64,000 bases of DNA from Allium sativum. Lineage: Eukaryota; Streptophyta; Magnoliopsida; Asparagales; Amaryllidaceae. Both the position numbers and the translations under genes were made by a program. Positions 49,608-60,864 of this stretch are shown here, piece by piece. Below the pieces are notes generated by a model. That model ran no database searches, was not told where the DNA came from, and saw only the letters and a program-made list of their open reading frames with translations. Within the stretch, counting starts at the first letter, position 1. Each line of letters starts with the position of its first letter. The stretch covers positions 760,193,603 to 760,257,602 of the forward strand of contig CM060922.1 of the NCBI GenBank assembly GCA_030737875.1, in the 5' to 3' direction.

Positions 49608-50173
49608 TTCTCCCCCACTTAAAAGGATTTCGTCCCCGAAATCTTCAAGTTAGGAGGAATGTATATCCTAACATCCAATCATCCATCTACTCATCCATCA
49701 AACACGAGCATCCATTGTCCTTAAAAGACTTCTAATGCTTCATGATCATATGCGAAGTGTGTGTGTACATGAACTTATCTAATGCAAAATCAGGCGGTCT
49801 ACTGATTCAGTTGACCTCCTTAATGCGAATTATGTAAGTGCCATGAATCCATTATGTATGCAAATTTTCCTATTCTTGATTCTACATGAGTGCTCAATCA
49901 TTCAATACAAATGCAGCATCCACATGTCAACACATTAAAGTTCAACCATATACGAATACAAACATATATGCATATGCAATATGAAGTGACTGAGCCGATC
50001 TAAAACCTAGATTGTGTGTGTATATGCAACCACGAGCAACCACTAGCAATCACTTGCAACCACTTGCAACCATCATACATAACATGTTTCAACTACATGT
50101 TTCCATCCAAAAAGATTCTACCTAAAAGATAATGTCGAGGAAATATACCTAAAAAGATAGATAAAAGCGCAAC
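49608..50173 (-). other. PPT and 3' untranslated region of F
   Basis: Minus strand: conserved palindrome (49796-49816), GATTTCG/CGAAATC hairpin with GGGA loop (49625-49642) and an AAGTGGGGGAGAA polypurine tract (49608-49620) against the LTR. No coding. Confidence 0.8.
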
Positions 50174-50540
50174 TTAAGGAAAATGAAAGATCAAGGATGT
50201 ACCCTCGAACAGAAAAGGGTAGGCTGTACGGATTCTAGCTTCAGTTTCCCAAGTCGCGTCTCCCTCGGCGTCGCTCCACTGAACTTTGACGAGCTTGACT
50301 TCTCGGTTGCGTAGCTTCTTCACTTCCGTTCCTAAGATGCGGGTTGGAACTTTCCTTATGGTTGCTTCGCGTTCCACTTCGGCCTCTTCGAGGATATTCG
50401 GCTCTACCACTTCAGCAGACTCATGTAGACATCTTCGGAGATGTGAAACGTGAAAGACGTTGTGGACTCCAGGCAACTTCTCGGGTAGCTCTAATCTATA
50501 GGCCATTTTCCCAATTTTCTCGACAATAGGGAATGGTCCT
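50174..50540 (-). pseudogene. pol: C-terminal pol fragment in F (integrase tail and chromodomain)
   Basis: Open on the minus strand to the natural stop at 50174. It shows MAYRLELPEKL, VFHVSHLRRC and the chromodomain-like block VKKLRNREVKLVKVQW with ATWE, ending YPFLFEG as in A and C. The upstream end is abrupt within the GPFPI block (about 50540), where unrelated sequence begins. There is no start for translation here, so it is a leftover of the deletion. Confidence 0.85.
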
Positions 50541-50934
50541 ACCTAAAGGTATAGTCGAATGATAGAAACAAGTAAAAACTTTGTGCCTATTAGGCAATGT
50601 CAAAACTGGAAATCTATGCCACATATATATTGATTAGGAGAAGAACTCTCCAAGCATCAGCCCCGAAGACCGAAATCAACATCAGACTGACACCCAAAGA
50701 ATTACTCAACCCAACCACCATATATGATTCTAAGAAACTAAACATGATGGACTCCTTTTAGGTCATAAGGGAGTCCCTTCCTAAGACCAATCTGTATCCT
50801 ATAAAACCCAAAAAGTTTGGTCAATCCAACGAACACCCTCAAGCCCCAACATGTGTTAACAGATGAGTCATACTCCCTATGGGGTTTGCGACGGAAATTG
50901 GATTGAGAATGGGACCGAGAGGATATACTCTTAA
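50541..50934. other. Segment of unknown origin inside element F
   Basis: About 390 bp with no match to A, R, C or B. No convincing frame on either strand. It lies between two copies of the pol tail. It could be captured host DNA or the downstream part of the second tail's source. Confidence 0.5.
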
Positions 50935-51075
50935 GCAGAGATATTATGTACGAATCTAGTCTTCAATCTTCTAAGTCGCATTTCTTGAGCTTAACTCCAT
51001 TATGCTTTGTCCGTCTATAACTTCACAATTTCGTAGCTTCTTAATCCTTGTTTCCAAAATATGAGTTGGAACCCT
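50935..51075 (-). pseudogene. Second, decayed chromodomain-like fragment in F
   Basis: Aligns base by base with 50222-50350: shared GTAGCTTCTT, AAGTCGC and GAGTTGGAAC (GGGTTGGAAC in the other copy). On the minus strand IKKLRN and ATWE-equivalent codons are recognisable but with stops. It is joined directly to gag at about 51075. Confidence 0.75.
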
Positions 51076-51286
51076 TGCCTCTCATAGCTTTAAAATCTTT
51101 ACATATCTTAGCAAACGTGTTTCCCCGAGGAGGAGGTGGAGGAAAAGGTGCCGCTGCAGCTGGATGATTTCCTTCCGCTGGGGGAGGAGGAACGGTAGGA
51201 CCTGGCTGAGTGGCCCTTGCTTCTAAGAACCGTCTAAACCAACCAGGTATTGGCACCCCTTCTGGCAAGTTAAGATCTTGGGACAT
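51076..51286 (-). pseudogene. gag: N-terminal gag fragment in F
   Basis: ATG at 51284-51286 follows TTTCAGC. It encodes the LPEGVPIPGWFRRFLEA start, a proline/alanine-rich linker and FAKICKDFKAM, then crosses into the decayed pol tail and stops at 51041. Only the first ~70 gag residues remain. The start region, leader and primer site are kept, as would be expected if RNA packaging signals lie here. Confidence 0.88.
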
Positions 51287-51463
51287 GCTGAAACAAAAAA
51301 AAGGATAGATTCAAAACGAAGGATAAGAGATAGTTCCTATGGCTTTGGGGAGTGGACTTTGCCTTTTAAAAATAAAATAATATTTTTCTTTTAAAAATGC
51401 TTCTTTAAATTTCCTTTTTGAAAATAATTTTTCAAAACTTTTTATCTTATCTGGTAAACCTAT

Positions 51464-51475
51464 GCTCTGATACCA
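51464..51475 (-). promoter_or_regulatory. Primer-binding site of element F
   Basis: TGGTATCAGAGC on the minus strand, two bases from the LTR, a perfect match to the initiator-Met site used by C. Confidence 0.92.
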
Positions 51476-51477
51476 AG

Positions 51478-54400
51478 TGAAACACCCCACCTCCGTTAGG
51501 GTCACTCTCAAAGGGAATGCCCTAATTTCAGTGGAGGTTTATAAGTACAAGTCACAGATATACAAGACAGATATAAGAACACATATTTTGCAAACAGCGG
51601 AAGAACAACAAACTTTTATTTCATAAAGTCAAATATGCGTTACAACAACAACCTTTCCAAAAAACATAACATAATACTTTCATAATCTGTCTTGAGTACA
51701 TTATTTAAAGAAGCATAAATAAAACATAAGTAAACTGCAAAAGCCCCATAGAGTGTGTCCAAAGCCGTAGTTCAAAACAGGAAAGTCCAAGCAATACATT
51801 TCTCTTCTTCAAACTGGATGTTGAGGCTGATCAAGCTGCTGTGTTCCCTCCCTGAGGACCTGGGGGGGGGGGGAAACGGAAGAAAGAAGACGAAAGAAAA
51901 TAGAGTCAGACATAAAGCCTGAGTAAGTCTAGTACTACTTTGTCTATGAATAAAGAACTGGGTATGATAAGTAATAACAAGAAGTGGGCAAACACTATAA
52001 ACTTGGTTAAGTTGTCTAGGGTCGAATACACTATCGTACCCCATGTCAATCTCTGAACCCATATAAACTAGTTTCCAACTGGCACCCATAATCAGGGTGA
52101 TGTGATCCATTCTATGATGATCGGCTCCTACTCGCATAGTTACATGTGTCTTACGGCCCCCGATGTTGTAGTTACCTATGCTGGTCCCACCATGGGGTGT
52201 ATCAAGTCCCATAGTGGCAACCCGACACAACCTTAGAGTGCACAGGTATGCTACTGGTGTCCAGTGCCTTATTTTTCTGCGCCGGAGTGTGTGCACGCCC
52301 ACACTCCGTTAGAACCTACACTGCTACACCACCGCCGTCGCTTTGACCTCTTACAATCAGCCCAGTAATCGTGCCCCACCCTGCCTAGTTTCAGGGTATC
52401 CTGATACACCTTTTAGGGTTACTGCTGAAAAGGGTCCCCCGTTACTAGGTTTTCTATCTCTAGCCAACATGCTAAGTTGGTTAAGTGTTTCCTAACCTAA
52501 CCCCACCAGTCCGTTTAGTTTAGCATGTTCCATTTTGATTAAGTCTTTAGTTCACTTAATCCTATCAATCCTGACTCAGCCTTAATTGTCTTATTAAGGC
52601 CCTGACCTCTCACATTAGACAGGTATTGTTGTGGCTGCCTGTTGCCGGTTGGTTCCGGGCAGTCTTACGCCACAACTCAATCTAACCTCGGGTCCTTGCT
52701 GGGCTCCATGTTTAACCTCCCACATTGGATAGGTATTGTTGTGACTACTGGACAGCCGGGCGGTTCCGGGCAGGTTTACATCACAACTCAATCCAACCTC
52801 GGGTTAAACACATCGTATGTTCTACATTTACATATTTTGTCATTCTTCTTTATTTCTTATATGTAAATATTTGCGGCCCATTATTAAGTTAATGGTGTAA
52901 AGATCACACCAATCACGGGCCCAACCCATACTTGAATTTGGGCCCTTCTATTTTATATTTTCATTCATTGATTCATTTTAACCCAACGTTGTTTTCCCCC
53001 CGTTTTACACGTCCGTTCATATATATTGGGCTTAGCCTTTTAAAGCCCAATTTAGCCATGCGAAAGGGGAGGCTTATGGCGTATACACAAAGAGGGGAAG
53101 GTGAGCGCATGAACTTGCAATACGACGTTGGAAATACAAAATAGATATTGGTGTACTTGCATAGTGGCAACATAGGTGACATAAATCAAAGCATGTGAAC
53201 TTGCATAGGTTTAACTACAACATGAACCTATATTCTTATTTAGGCATAATGTCAAACATAAGCATGTCATAAATATTTCTAGCATAAGCATAGCATAATG
53301 TCAAACATAAGCATGGCATAAATACTTTTAGCATAAACATGGCATAATGTCAAACATAAGCATGGCATAAATACTTGTAGCATAAACATGGCATAATGTC
53401 AAACATAAGCATGGCATAAATAAAGTTAAATTTTTGTTCATGGCATAAACATAAACATGTCATGTTCATAAGGTTTCTACATGTTTACAAAGGGGATACT
53501 TTGTTACTAACACAAAAGCATAGTTCAACTTAATCATGGTTTAAGTCTAATCACATAACGATGGTATAAACATACTTATGCATAAAAATTCCTAATCATG
53601 GTTTTTGCTTAAACTTGCAAAAAGGGATTTTTGAGTCTAACCTAGCCATGTCTCACATATGTCATCATATAATTCTTTTAAACAAGATAGACTTAATCAT
53701 AGATTTCAATTATGCCAAATATCATTCATAGCCTAGCCATATTCATAAGCATGACTTAATACATGGATTATGGTGACAAAATTCCAACATAGTTTCATAT
53801 GAACTATAACGATCAAACTTGTCTCAATTGCTTGCAAAACGATTTATGCACAAAATATACATCATGACGACATAATAACAAAGCCCCAAACTTGCATAAA
53901 TTTCACTCAACTACATACATGTAGCTTCAACATAGATTACATAATTTGCGCAATATTCCAAACGTATATTTGCATAGAACTACCGCATGTAGTTCTTTAT
54001 AATGAATAACATAATTTTGCACAAACACGAATTACTTCCATTGCCACAATTCAAGCATACACATCAACACAGTTGTTTATTTATACCAAAGTAATACTCT
54101 ACTTACAATGGCTGCGGCGAATTCTCTAATTAAGAGACACGATTCCTTTGTTGAATTGATTAGCTTTAGGTTGCTTGAATTGCTTTAGGCTTTAGAACTT
54201 TCTTCCTAACTCTCTCTCTAGTCGGCGGCTAATCTTTGTCGTTCCTCAGCAACATGGCGGCTATAATCTTATTTTGAATGAATAGATTAGGGTTTAGTCT
54301 AGGGTTGTTTATATAGAGGTTAGGAATTGATTAGGACCATTGATGTTGCTAGGTTAGATCGTAGCCATTCATTAGGAAGAGAGACCAATAAAAACCCGCC

Positions 54401-54809
54401 ACCTAGCCCTAATGACAAAGCAGACCACAGAAATTCGACCACACACCGACCTGGCCAGCCAGGGCTAGACCAGACCTGGCCAGCAGGTCATTTTTGACCT
54501 GGGCGCACTTGGCAGGTGCGCCAGGTCAAAAATGCACTGGCGCACTTCACAGGTGCGCCAGTTCATTTTTGTTCTGGCGCACTTCCCAAGTGCGCCAGTG
54601 CATTCTGGCCCTTTTTCGGTTTTTCGCCCAACTTCGTTCGTCCATAACTTCTTCATACGATATCCGTTTTTCGAAAACTCGGACTCTATTTCGCGTATTT
54701 TTCCGAGACGAACGCAATGGCGTATCCCGTTTCCCTTAGTTCTTTGATTTGAAATTAATTATACTTTAATTTGTGAGTTTCACAGTTATAGAATTCGCGG
54801 GGTGTTACA
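51478..54809 (-). repeat. 5' LTR of element F (right end)
   Basis: Same sequence as 46279-49607 apart from differences noted at 47099, 47478, 48150 and 49527 and three extra G in the G-run near 51862. Hairpin module pair at 52604-52806; TATATAAA (minus) at 54308-54315; triple hairpin at 54496-54602. Confidence 0.95.
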
Positions 54810-55825
54810 TAGATAGACTTACTAAGAGCGCCCATTTCATTCCCGTGAAGAGTAAGAGGACTGCTCCATGGTTAGCCTCCGTATACATTCGAGAAATAGT
54901 TCATTTGCACGGTGTTCCTTCTAGCATAGTGAGCGACCGCGATCCCATCTTCACTAGCGAGTTTTGGAAGAGCTTGCAAGAGGCGGTAGAGACTCAGTTA
55001 TGTTTGAGCACCGCATATCATCCTCAGACGGACGGCCAGACCGAGAGGGTGAATCGTATTCTAGAGGACCTATTGAGATTATGTGTCTTAGATTTCGGAG
55101 GTACATGGGAGGAACATCTTCCATTGGTAGAGTTCGCATATAATAATAGCTTTCAGTCTAGCATTGGCATGGCACCGTTCGAAGCTCTTTATGGACGGCC
55201 GTGTCGTTCGCCTACATGTTGGTGGGAATCTACGGATAAGATCTTGCTTGGACCCGATATGATTAGAGAGATTTTGGAGAAGATCGATTTGATTCGAAGG
55301 AGGATGAAGACGGCGCAAGATAGACAGAAATCTTATGCGGACAAGAGGAGGTTAGATCTTGAGTTTGATGTTGGGGACATGGTCTTTGTCAAGGTGTCTC
55401 CATAACGGAACGTCATTCGCTTTGGGTCCGTTGGGAAGTTAGCACCAAAGTTCGTAGGACCGTTTCCTATTAAGGAAAGGATTGGGCAGATGGCGTATAG
55501 AGTGGAGTTGCCTGAGAGACTTAGTGGTGTACACGACGTATTCCATGTATCACATTTGAGGAAGTGCTTGCACGAGACCGCGGAAGTGGTAGAGCCGAGC
55601 TTGCTTAGAGAGGTGGAGATCGAGTGTGATGCAACGATTCAACGAGATCCTACGCGCATTCTTGGGTCGGAGATTAAGAAGTTGAGGAATCGAGAGGTCA
55701 AACTAGTCAAAGTGCAATGGGGAGATGATGAGAGCAACGCTACTTGGGAGACGGAAGAGAAGATGCGTTCATTATACCCTTTTCTTTTCGAGGGTATATC
55801 TTTTAATTTCTCCTTTATCGCTTAG
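54810..55825 (+). pseudogene. pol: pol of element C, second part: integrase core and chromodomain
   Basis: Continues the integrase frame interrupted by F at the codon for Asp in the VVDRLTK block. It has HFIPVKSKRTA, SDRDPIF and GQTERVN with all visible catalytic-core residues, then EFAYNNSFQ and GRPCRSPTCWW. TAA at 55403-55405 breaks the frame at the SPLRN block. After it GPFPI, VFHVSHLRKC and the tail KKLRNREVKLVKVQWGDD..ATWE run to the natural stop at 55823-55825. Confidence 0.92.
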
Positions 55826-56392
55826 CTTGTACTTATCTTATTTTTGGTATGTCCTCTCGCTAGTATCTTTGACCTTTAGATAGGGTAGTCCTATGGTTGA
55901 AACATGTGTTTGAGACATGTTATGTATGATGGATGCATGTGGATGCAAGTGTTTTCCAGTGGTTGCTCGTGGATGCATATACACACACTTTAGGCACTAG
56001 ATCGGCTCAGTCACTTCATATTGCATATAAATGTGTGTGCATATTTAATTAATGGATGATTGTACCATCATATGGATGTTGCATTTTGGTGAATGGTTGT
56101 GCACACATGTAGAAATGATATGTATCGATAAGGTTCTTCGCATACATAATGGACGCATGGCACTATCATGGTTTGCATTAAGGAGGTCAACTGAATCAGT
56201 AGACCGCCTGATTTTGCATTAAATAAGGAACATATACACACACTTCTTGCATATGTTCATACAGCATTAGGAATTTATAAGGACAATAGATGCCTGTGTT
56301 TGATGGTTGAGTAGATGGTTGTTTGGAAGTTAGGATATGCATTCTCCTTAACTTAGAGATTTCAGGGGAGAAATCCTTTAAGGAGGGGAGAA
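55826..56392 (+). other. 3' untranslated region and PPT of element C
   Basis: Contains GATCGGCTCA with CATATTGCATATAAATGTG, the conserved palindrome (56185-56205), a weakened hairpin GATTTC/GAAATC (56358-56375) and an AAGGAGGGGAGAA polypurine tract ending at 56392. No coding. Confidence 0.82.
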
Positions 56393-59300
56393 TGTAACAC
56401 CCCGGATTTTTGAATAACCGAATTAACTAAATTAAAGAATAATTAATCTCATACGTGAGAATTAAGGGAAACGGGTTGCGCCATTGTGTTCGTCTCGGAA
56501 TTCTGGTTGAGATAGAGTCCGAGTTTGCGTGAATTGGACTTCGTATGAAGAAGTTATGGCGATCGGAAGTTTCAGAAAATTCAAAACAGATTTTCAGAAA
56601 ATTCAAATTTCGGAGTCAGACAGGCTAGGCGGGGAAATTCCCGCCAGGGCCAGGTCGACCATAGAGTCGACATAGGGGTCGACCTGCCTTAACCAGGTCG
56701 ACCATAGGGTCGACCTGGGGGTCGACCTGCCCCCCCGGGCAGATTTGTTTGATGACCTGTTTCTGACTATGTGCTGACTCATTAGGGTTTCTGATCTGCT
56801 CTGATTGACTGGGATAAATTCTGGGTTGATCGGACGACTTAAACTAATCCTAAACTCTATAAAAACACCTATAGACTCAAACCCTAAAATCAAAACAAAA
56901 TTGGATCCATGGCCTCCATGCCGTCACCTTGCAACTCAGAATAGCCGCCGCCCATTAGAGAGGAAGAAAGCAAATCAATTTCAATCCTTTTCAACTCTAA
57001 CAACGAATCTTCTTCAAGGGAAAGCTATTACAACTTCAGAAGTCAGAATTCAGAATTCAAGACCTTCTCTGATTTGTGAGTTCGATAATTTTAATAAAAT
57101 AATTAGCAAATTAATTGGATTAGGTTATGATGTGGACTATTTGGATATGATGTGAATTATTGACTGCATGTTATTATTCATGTAGTAAAATTGTGATGTT
57201 TATGTTGTAAATTCTATGATGCTATCTTGTAAAGTTGTAATCATCTATGTTGTAATTTTATGATTGGCTTATGTATAATCGAATCACCATGTTGTTCATA
57301 TGCTAGTTTGGGTATTTCGATTCATATGATAAATCATAAGTATGTATGCAAGTTTAGATTTTTATTAAGACATGAATCATAAGCAAGTTGGGGAAAATTA
57401 TATATAACCTTATATGCTTCATGGCATCTATTTTAGATCTAAAGTTAGGCTATGACATGTGTGAGTTATATGCCAAATTCTACATGCTAGTTTACATGTT
57501 TAGATGTAAGTTTATACCATTGTTATGTTGCATAAATCACATATGCAAGTTTATATGAATACAAGTGTTTGAAAATGAATCATGTTATGCAAGTTTGTGG
57601 TTACTGCCTATGCAAGTTTACTCCTTTAGATGTAGATCTATGACATATATGATTTATGCAAGTTTGTGACCATTATCTAAACAAGTTCACACCTTTAGAT
57701 TTGGATTTATGACATATGTAATTTTATGCAAGTTGTAACTTTGGCCTAGGCAAGTTTTAGATGTAGAACATCATTCACACATGCAAGTTCACCCCTTATG
57801 TTTAGATCTAGTTTTAATTATATGTATGTTGTGATGTTTTCTCTTTATTCCATGAGTTAGACTATTCGAGTCTAACGTATATTTTACGTTAAACGAACGA
57901 ACGTACAACGTGGGGGTAAAAGGGGATAATATTAAAAGATTTAATTGGCATAAATGCCTTAAAAGGCATAAAATAAATTTGTGATGAAAATTGGTATGAT
58001 TTTACATACCATAAATGGATGGACATAATTGAGTCAATTATGGACATCGTTAAATTTGGAATTGATTGATAATTTGAATAGGGAAAGTAATTCAAATTGG
58101 GGAATGATTAATTAGGTTTAATTAATCGTCTAAGACACGAGGTTAGGCTCTTTTGTGGTGTAAGACTGCCCGGACCCGCCCGGCAAATCCAGCTGCCACA
58201 AATGTCAGTCTAATGTGGGATGTCTTAGGCATAAATTAAATGCGTAACAGTTGTAAAGACACGAGGTTAGGCTTGTTTGTGGTGTAAGACTTCCCGGACC
58301 CACCCGGCAAATCCAACTGCCACAAATGCCAGTCTAATGTGGGAGGTCTTTACGAGGTTACGATCTTAATGAATTAAGAAACACTTAACCAGATAAACAT
58401 GTAGTGGGACATGAGGGGGTTAAGTGGGTGCCTTGGGTGGCATGTGGAATCTAGTGGGTGCCTTGGGTGGCATTTGAAATACGATTAGAAACACTTAACC
58501 AAAATTTGAAACATGTAAGTGAATATGAATAAGGAAAGGGTTAAGTGGGATGTACTAGAGGGGACCAAGCTTAGGTGGATAGCTTGTGTCAAGTAATGGG
58601 GGTCCGTTTCAACCAGTAACCCATGAGTATCTCTATGGGCTCGACCCAAGTCGAGGACGGGACACGTGTACTGGGCTTGACTGTAAGAGGCCAAAACGGG
58701 TTAGCGGTGGCAACACAAGTCCAACGGGTTCATGTGCGTGTGTGGGCCCGGGCTGGTAAGTAAAACGTTGTTGCATCGTGTAGGTATAAGCCGTGCATTC
58801 TTGGTGGTATCAGGTTGCCACTTTGGGGAGTGATACACACCACTGTGGGGCCAGCACGGGTATCTACGAGTTAGGGAGCCGATCGCTTGGGGGTAGTGGG
58901 TACACCTAGTGGAGATAGGGGCAGGCGGCACCTATGAAGGCAGCTAGGGGTGCACGAAACTACTAATATCATTATTAAGTTCCGTAGGCGGGATCAGCCT
59001 TAGGGTGACTAGTGGTGGTGCAGTATAGCAATTATCTCATAGTGTTGGTGTAGTTTAGTGATTATCTTACAGTGGGTTAGGTGCGCTTTAACGATATCGT
59101 TGTTCATCCTGTTTCCTTGTTTACTCTGCCATACTCAATGGTTCATGGTCATTTCTCGATTTTCCAACTTATGCCTTAGCCTAGTTACTTTGGTGATTAT
59201 ATTGTTAAAGTTATCGCACTCGCCAGACTTTATGTCTGACCCCCTTTGTTTCCTCCTCTTCTCTTCCTCCCCCCCCCCCCCGCCCCTAGGTGCTCAGGTT

Positions 59301-59661
59301 GGAACTAGCACCAGTGGAGCTTGATTTTGGACAGCTGTGCTTCTTGCTTTTAGAAGATTGCTTGGATCGCCGAAGTAAAGTTCAGCCTCTCTTTTATTTA
59401 TGGCTATTTTGTATTGGGGATTATGTATTTCAATTTATGTACTATGATTTAATCAAGATGGATATTATGTACTTGGCTCTGGTTTTGATGATGTAATCAA
59501 ACATATGTATTTTCCGCTGCAATGAAATAAAGTTTTTAATTTTTCAAGTACTGTTTATATCTGTCTTGTTGTTAAGTTTATGTTCTATACTCACTTAAAA
59601 CGCTCCATAGAAGTTAATGCATTCCCTTTGTGAGTGACATTAATGGACATGGGGTGTTACA
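56393..59661 (+). repeat. 3' LTR of element C (3269 bp)
   Basis: Matches 39539-42724 but keeps the U3 block with GAGATAGAGTCCGAGTTTGC that the 5' LTR lacks. TATA at 56858-56865; GTCGAC sites 56651-56730; hairpin modules 58134-58349; CAGAC hairpin 59224-59238; donor-like GGTAAG near 58755 and pyrimidine-tract AG at 59288-59289. Confidence 0.95.
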
Positions 59662-60256
59662 GTCTCAAAAAAATTAATTTCGTCAAATTTGGAGATCGTT
59701 TGAAAAATGGACTTTTTCTGATTGATCCAATTCAGACTGAAATTACCAAATGCGTTTTCTTTGCCACGCTCACATATTAATTCCAAAAATTTAGAAATCT
59801 TAAACCTAGTAATAATTTGATATTCTGAATCCAACCAAAGTGGTTTCGTCAAAAATGGAGGTTGTTTGCAAAATATCTATTTTCAAGGGCTATATTTATT
59901 CCATAGCGACCATTCTGAATATTCAACTGGCCATAACTTTTGATTCCCGCTATGAAATTTTGATTTTTCAGATTTGTTAGAAGGATATTTATAAACAGAT
60001 TTAAATATTTTTGGTTTCACTAAAACCTGGTTTATTTTGAATCTTGTGCATTCAATCAAATTTCAAATTCAAATTTTCAAACTGCCGCGCCATTTCAGGC
60101 TCGTTATATAATTAAAATAAATTTATTCATTCTAACTTCGATTCAAATAAATTTTTAGTCGTTATTGTTTAAAATAAATTATCTTAAATATTCTAAATTC
60201 CTTAAAATAGCCAAAATAAAATTTTTAAATTGGTTCTGATTTTCCGGGATGTTACA
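59662..60256. repeat. Retroelement remnant right of C, ending GGGATGTTACA
   Basis: Begins with the GTCTC duplicate and should join 39538. AT-rich, no coding. The last bases TTTTCCGGGATGTTACA look like an LTR end (B ends the same way), or, read on the minus strand, an LTR start TGTAACATCCCGG. Confidence 0.5.
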
Positions 60257-60862
60257 ATTATATATATATATATATCCTCCGGCTCGCGTTGCGTTGTGTA
60301 ATGGGACCCGAGTGTTTTAATGGCTTCATTTTCTATAAAAAGCATTGTGTCGTTTAAATGATTTACTTTACTTATGCACTGGCAATCCAATGGAGTAAAC
60401 CGGTTCCGCATTAGCGGCGTGGTCCTGTGATTGGCCTTACTGTTAAATAGGTTAAGTAAGATTTCTCGTACCTGTCCCATGACTGACTCGTAGTTTGTTT
60501 CACTTACAAACTCGAGTGCCCCTATTTCTACACGGGCAGCCTTGTTTTTAGGTTTGAGCAGACTCATTTTGGATAGCTATGGAGCTGAAGATGGATTCTA
60601 TCATTTCTAATTTCCTATTCAGATTTTGTTATGTATATTATGTTTGATTCCACGGCAGACATTTTATATAAATCTGAAAAAGTATTTTGTACTAAGTATG
60701 ATCCTGTTATACTGTGTAACTCTGATGATTATATTTGTTCCAGTGTAATTTGTTGAACATTATCTGGTGTAATGATATATTTCTGTTCTGCTGTTATTGT
60801 TTATGTGTTATATTCCAAAGATTATCCTTGCTTCCGTGGCATGGGAGTTTACGGTCATCACA
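60257..60862 (+). repeat. E-family LTR end, plus orientation
   Basis: Starts in an (AT)n run and ends GGTCATCACA. From about 60270 it is the inverted counterpart of 30387-30978. Contains GGAGTAAACCGGTTCCGC near 60390, shared with the B LTR. The true LTR start is missing. Confidence 0.65.
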
Positions 60863-60864
60863 TC

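Larger units (their letters stand above)
46279..54809 (-). mobile_element. Element F: young non-autonomous deletion derivative of a Tekay-like retrotransposon
   Basis: Two LTRs of 3329 and 3332 bp bracket an interior of only 1870 bp. It retains a perfect primer site, the start of gag, the end of pol and a polypurine tract, but no protease, RT, RNase H or core integrase. It sits in the integrase frame of C; the flanks read TAGAG and TAGAT, a 5-bp duplication with one mismatch. The LTRs differ by four transitions that I can see and a G-run of 9 versus 12. It must have been mobilised by proteins from another copy. Confidence 0.95.
39539..59661 (+). mobile_element. Element C: full-length Ty3/gypsy chromovirus (Tekay/Del-like), split by element F
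   Basis: LTRs 39539-42724 and 56393-59661 start TGTAACACCCCGG and end GGGGTGTTACA, with GTCTC duplicated on both sides (39534-39538, 59662-59666). A perfect TGGTATCAGAGC primer site follows two bases after the 5' LTR. gag-pol is the best preserved in the window: a 910-codon open frame. The element is about 11.6 kb without F. It is not active: stops, a frameshift, a changed integrase zinc ligand and the F insertion. Confidence 0.95.
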
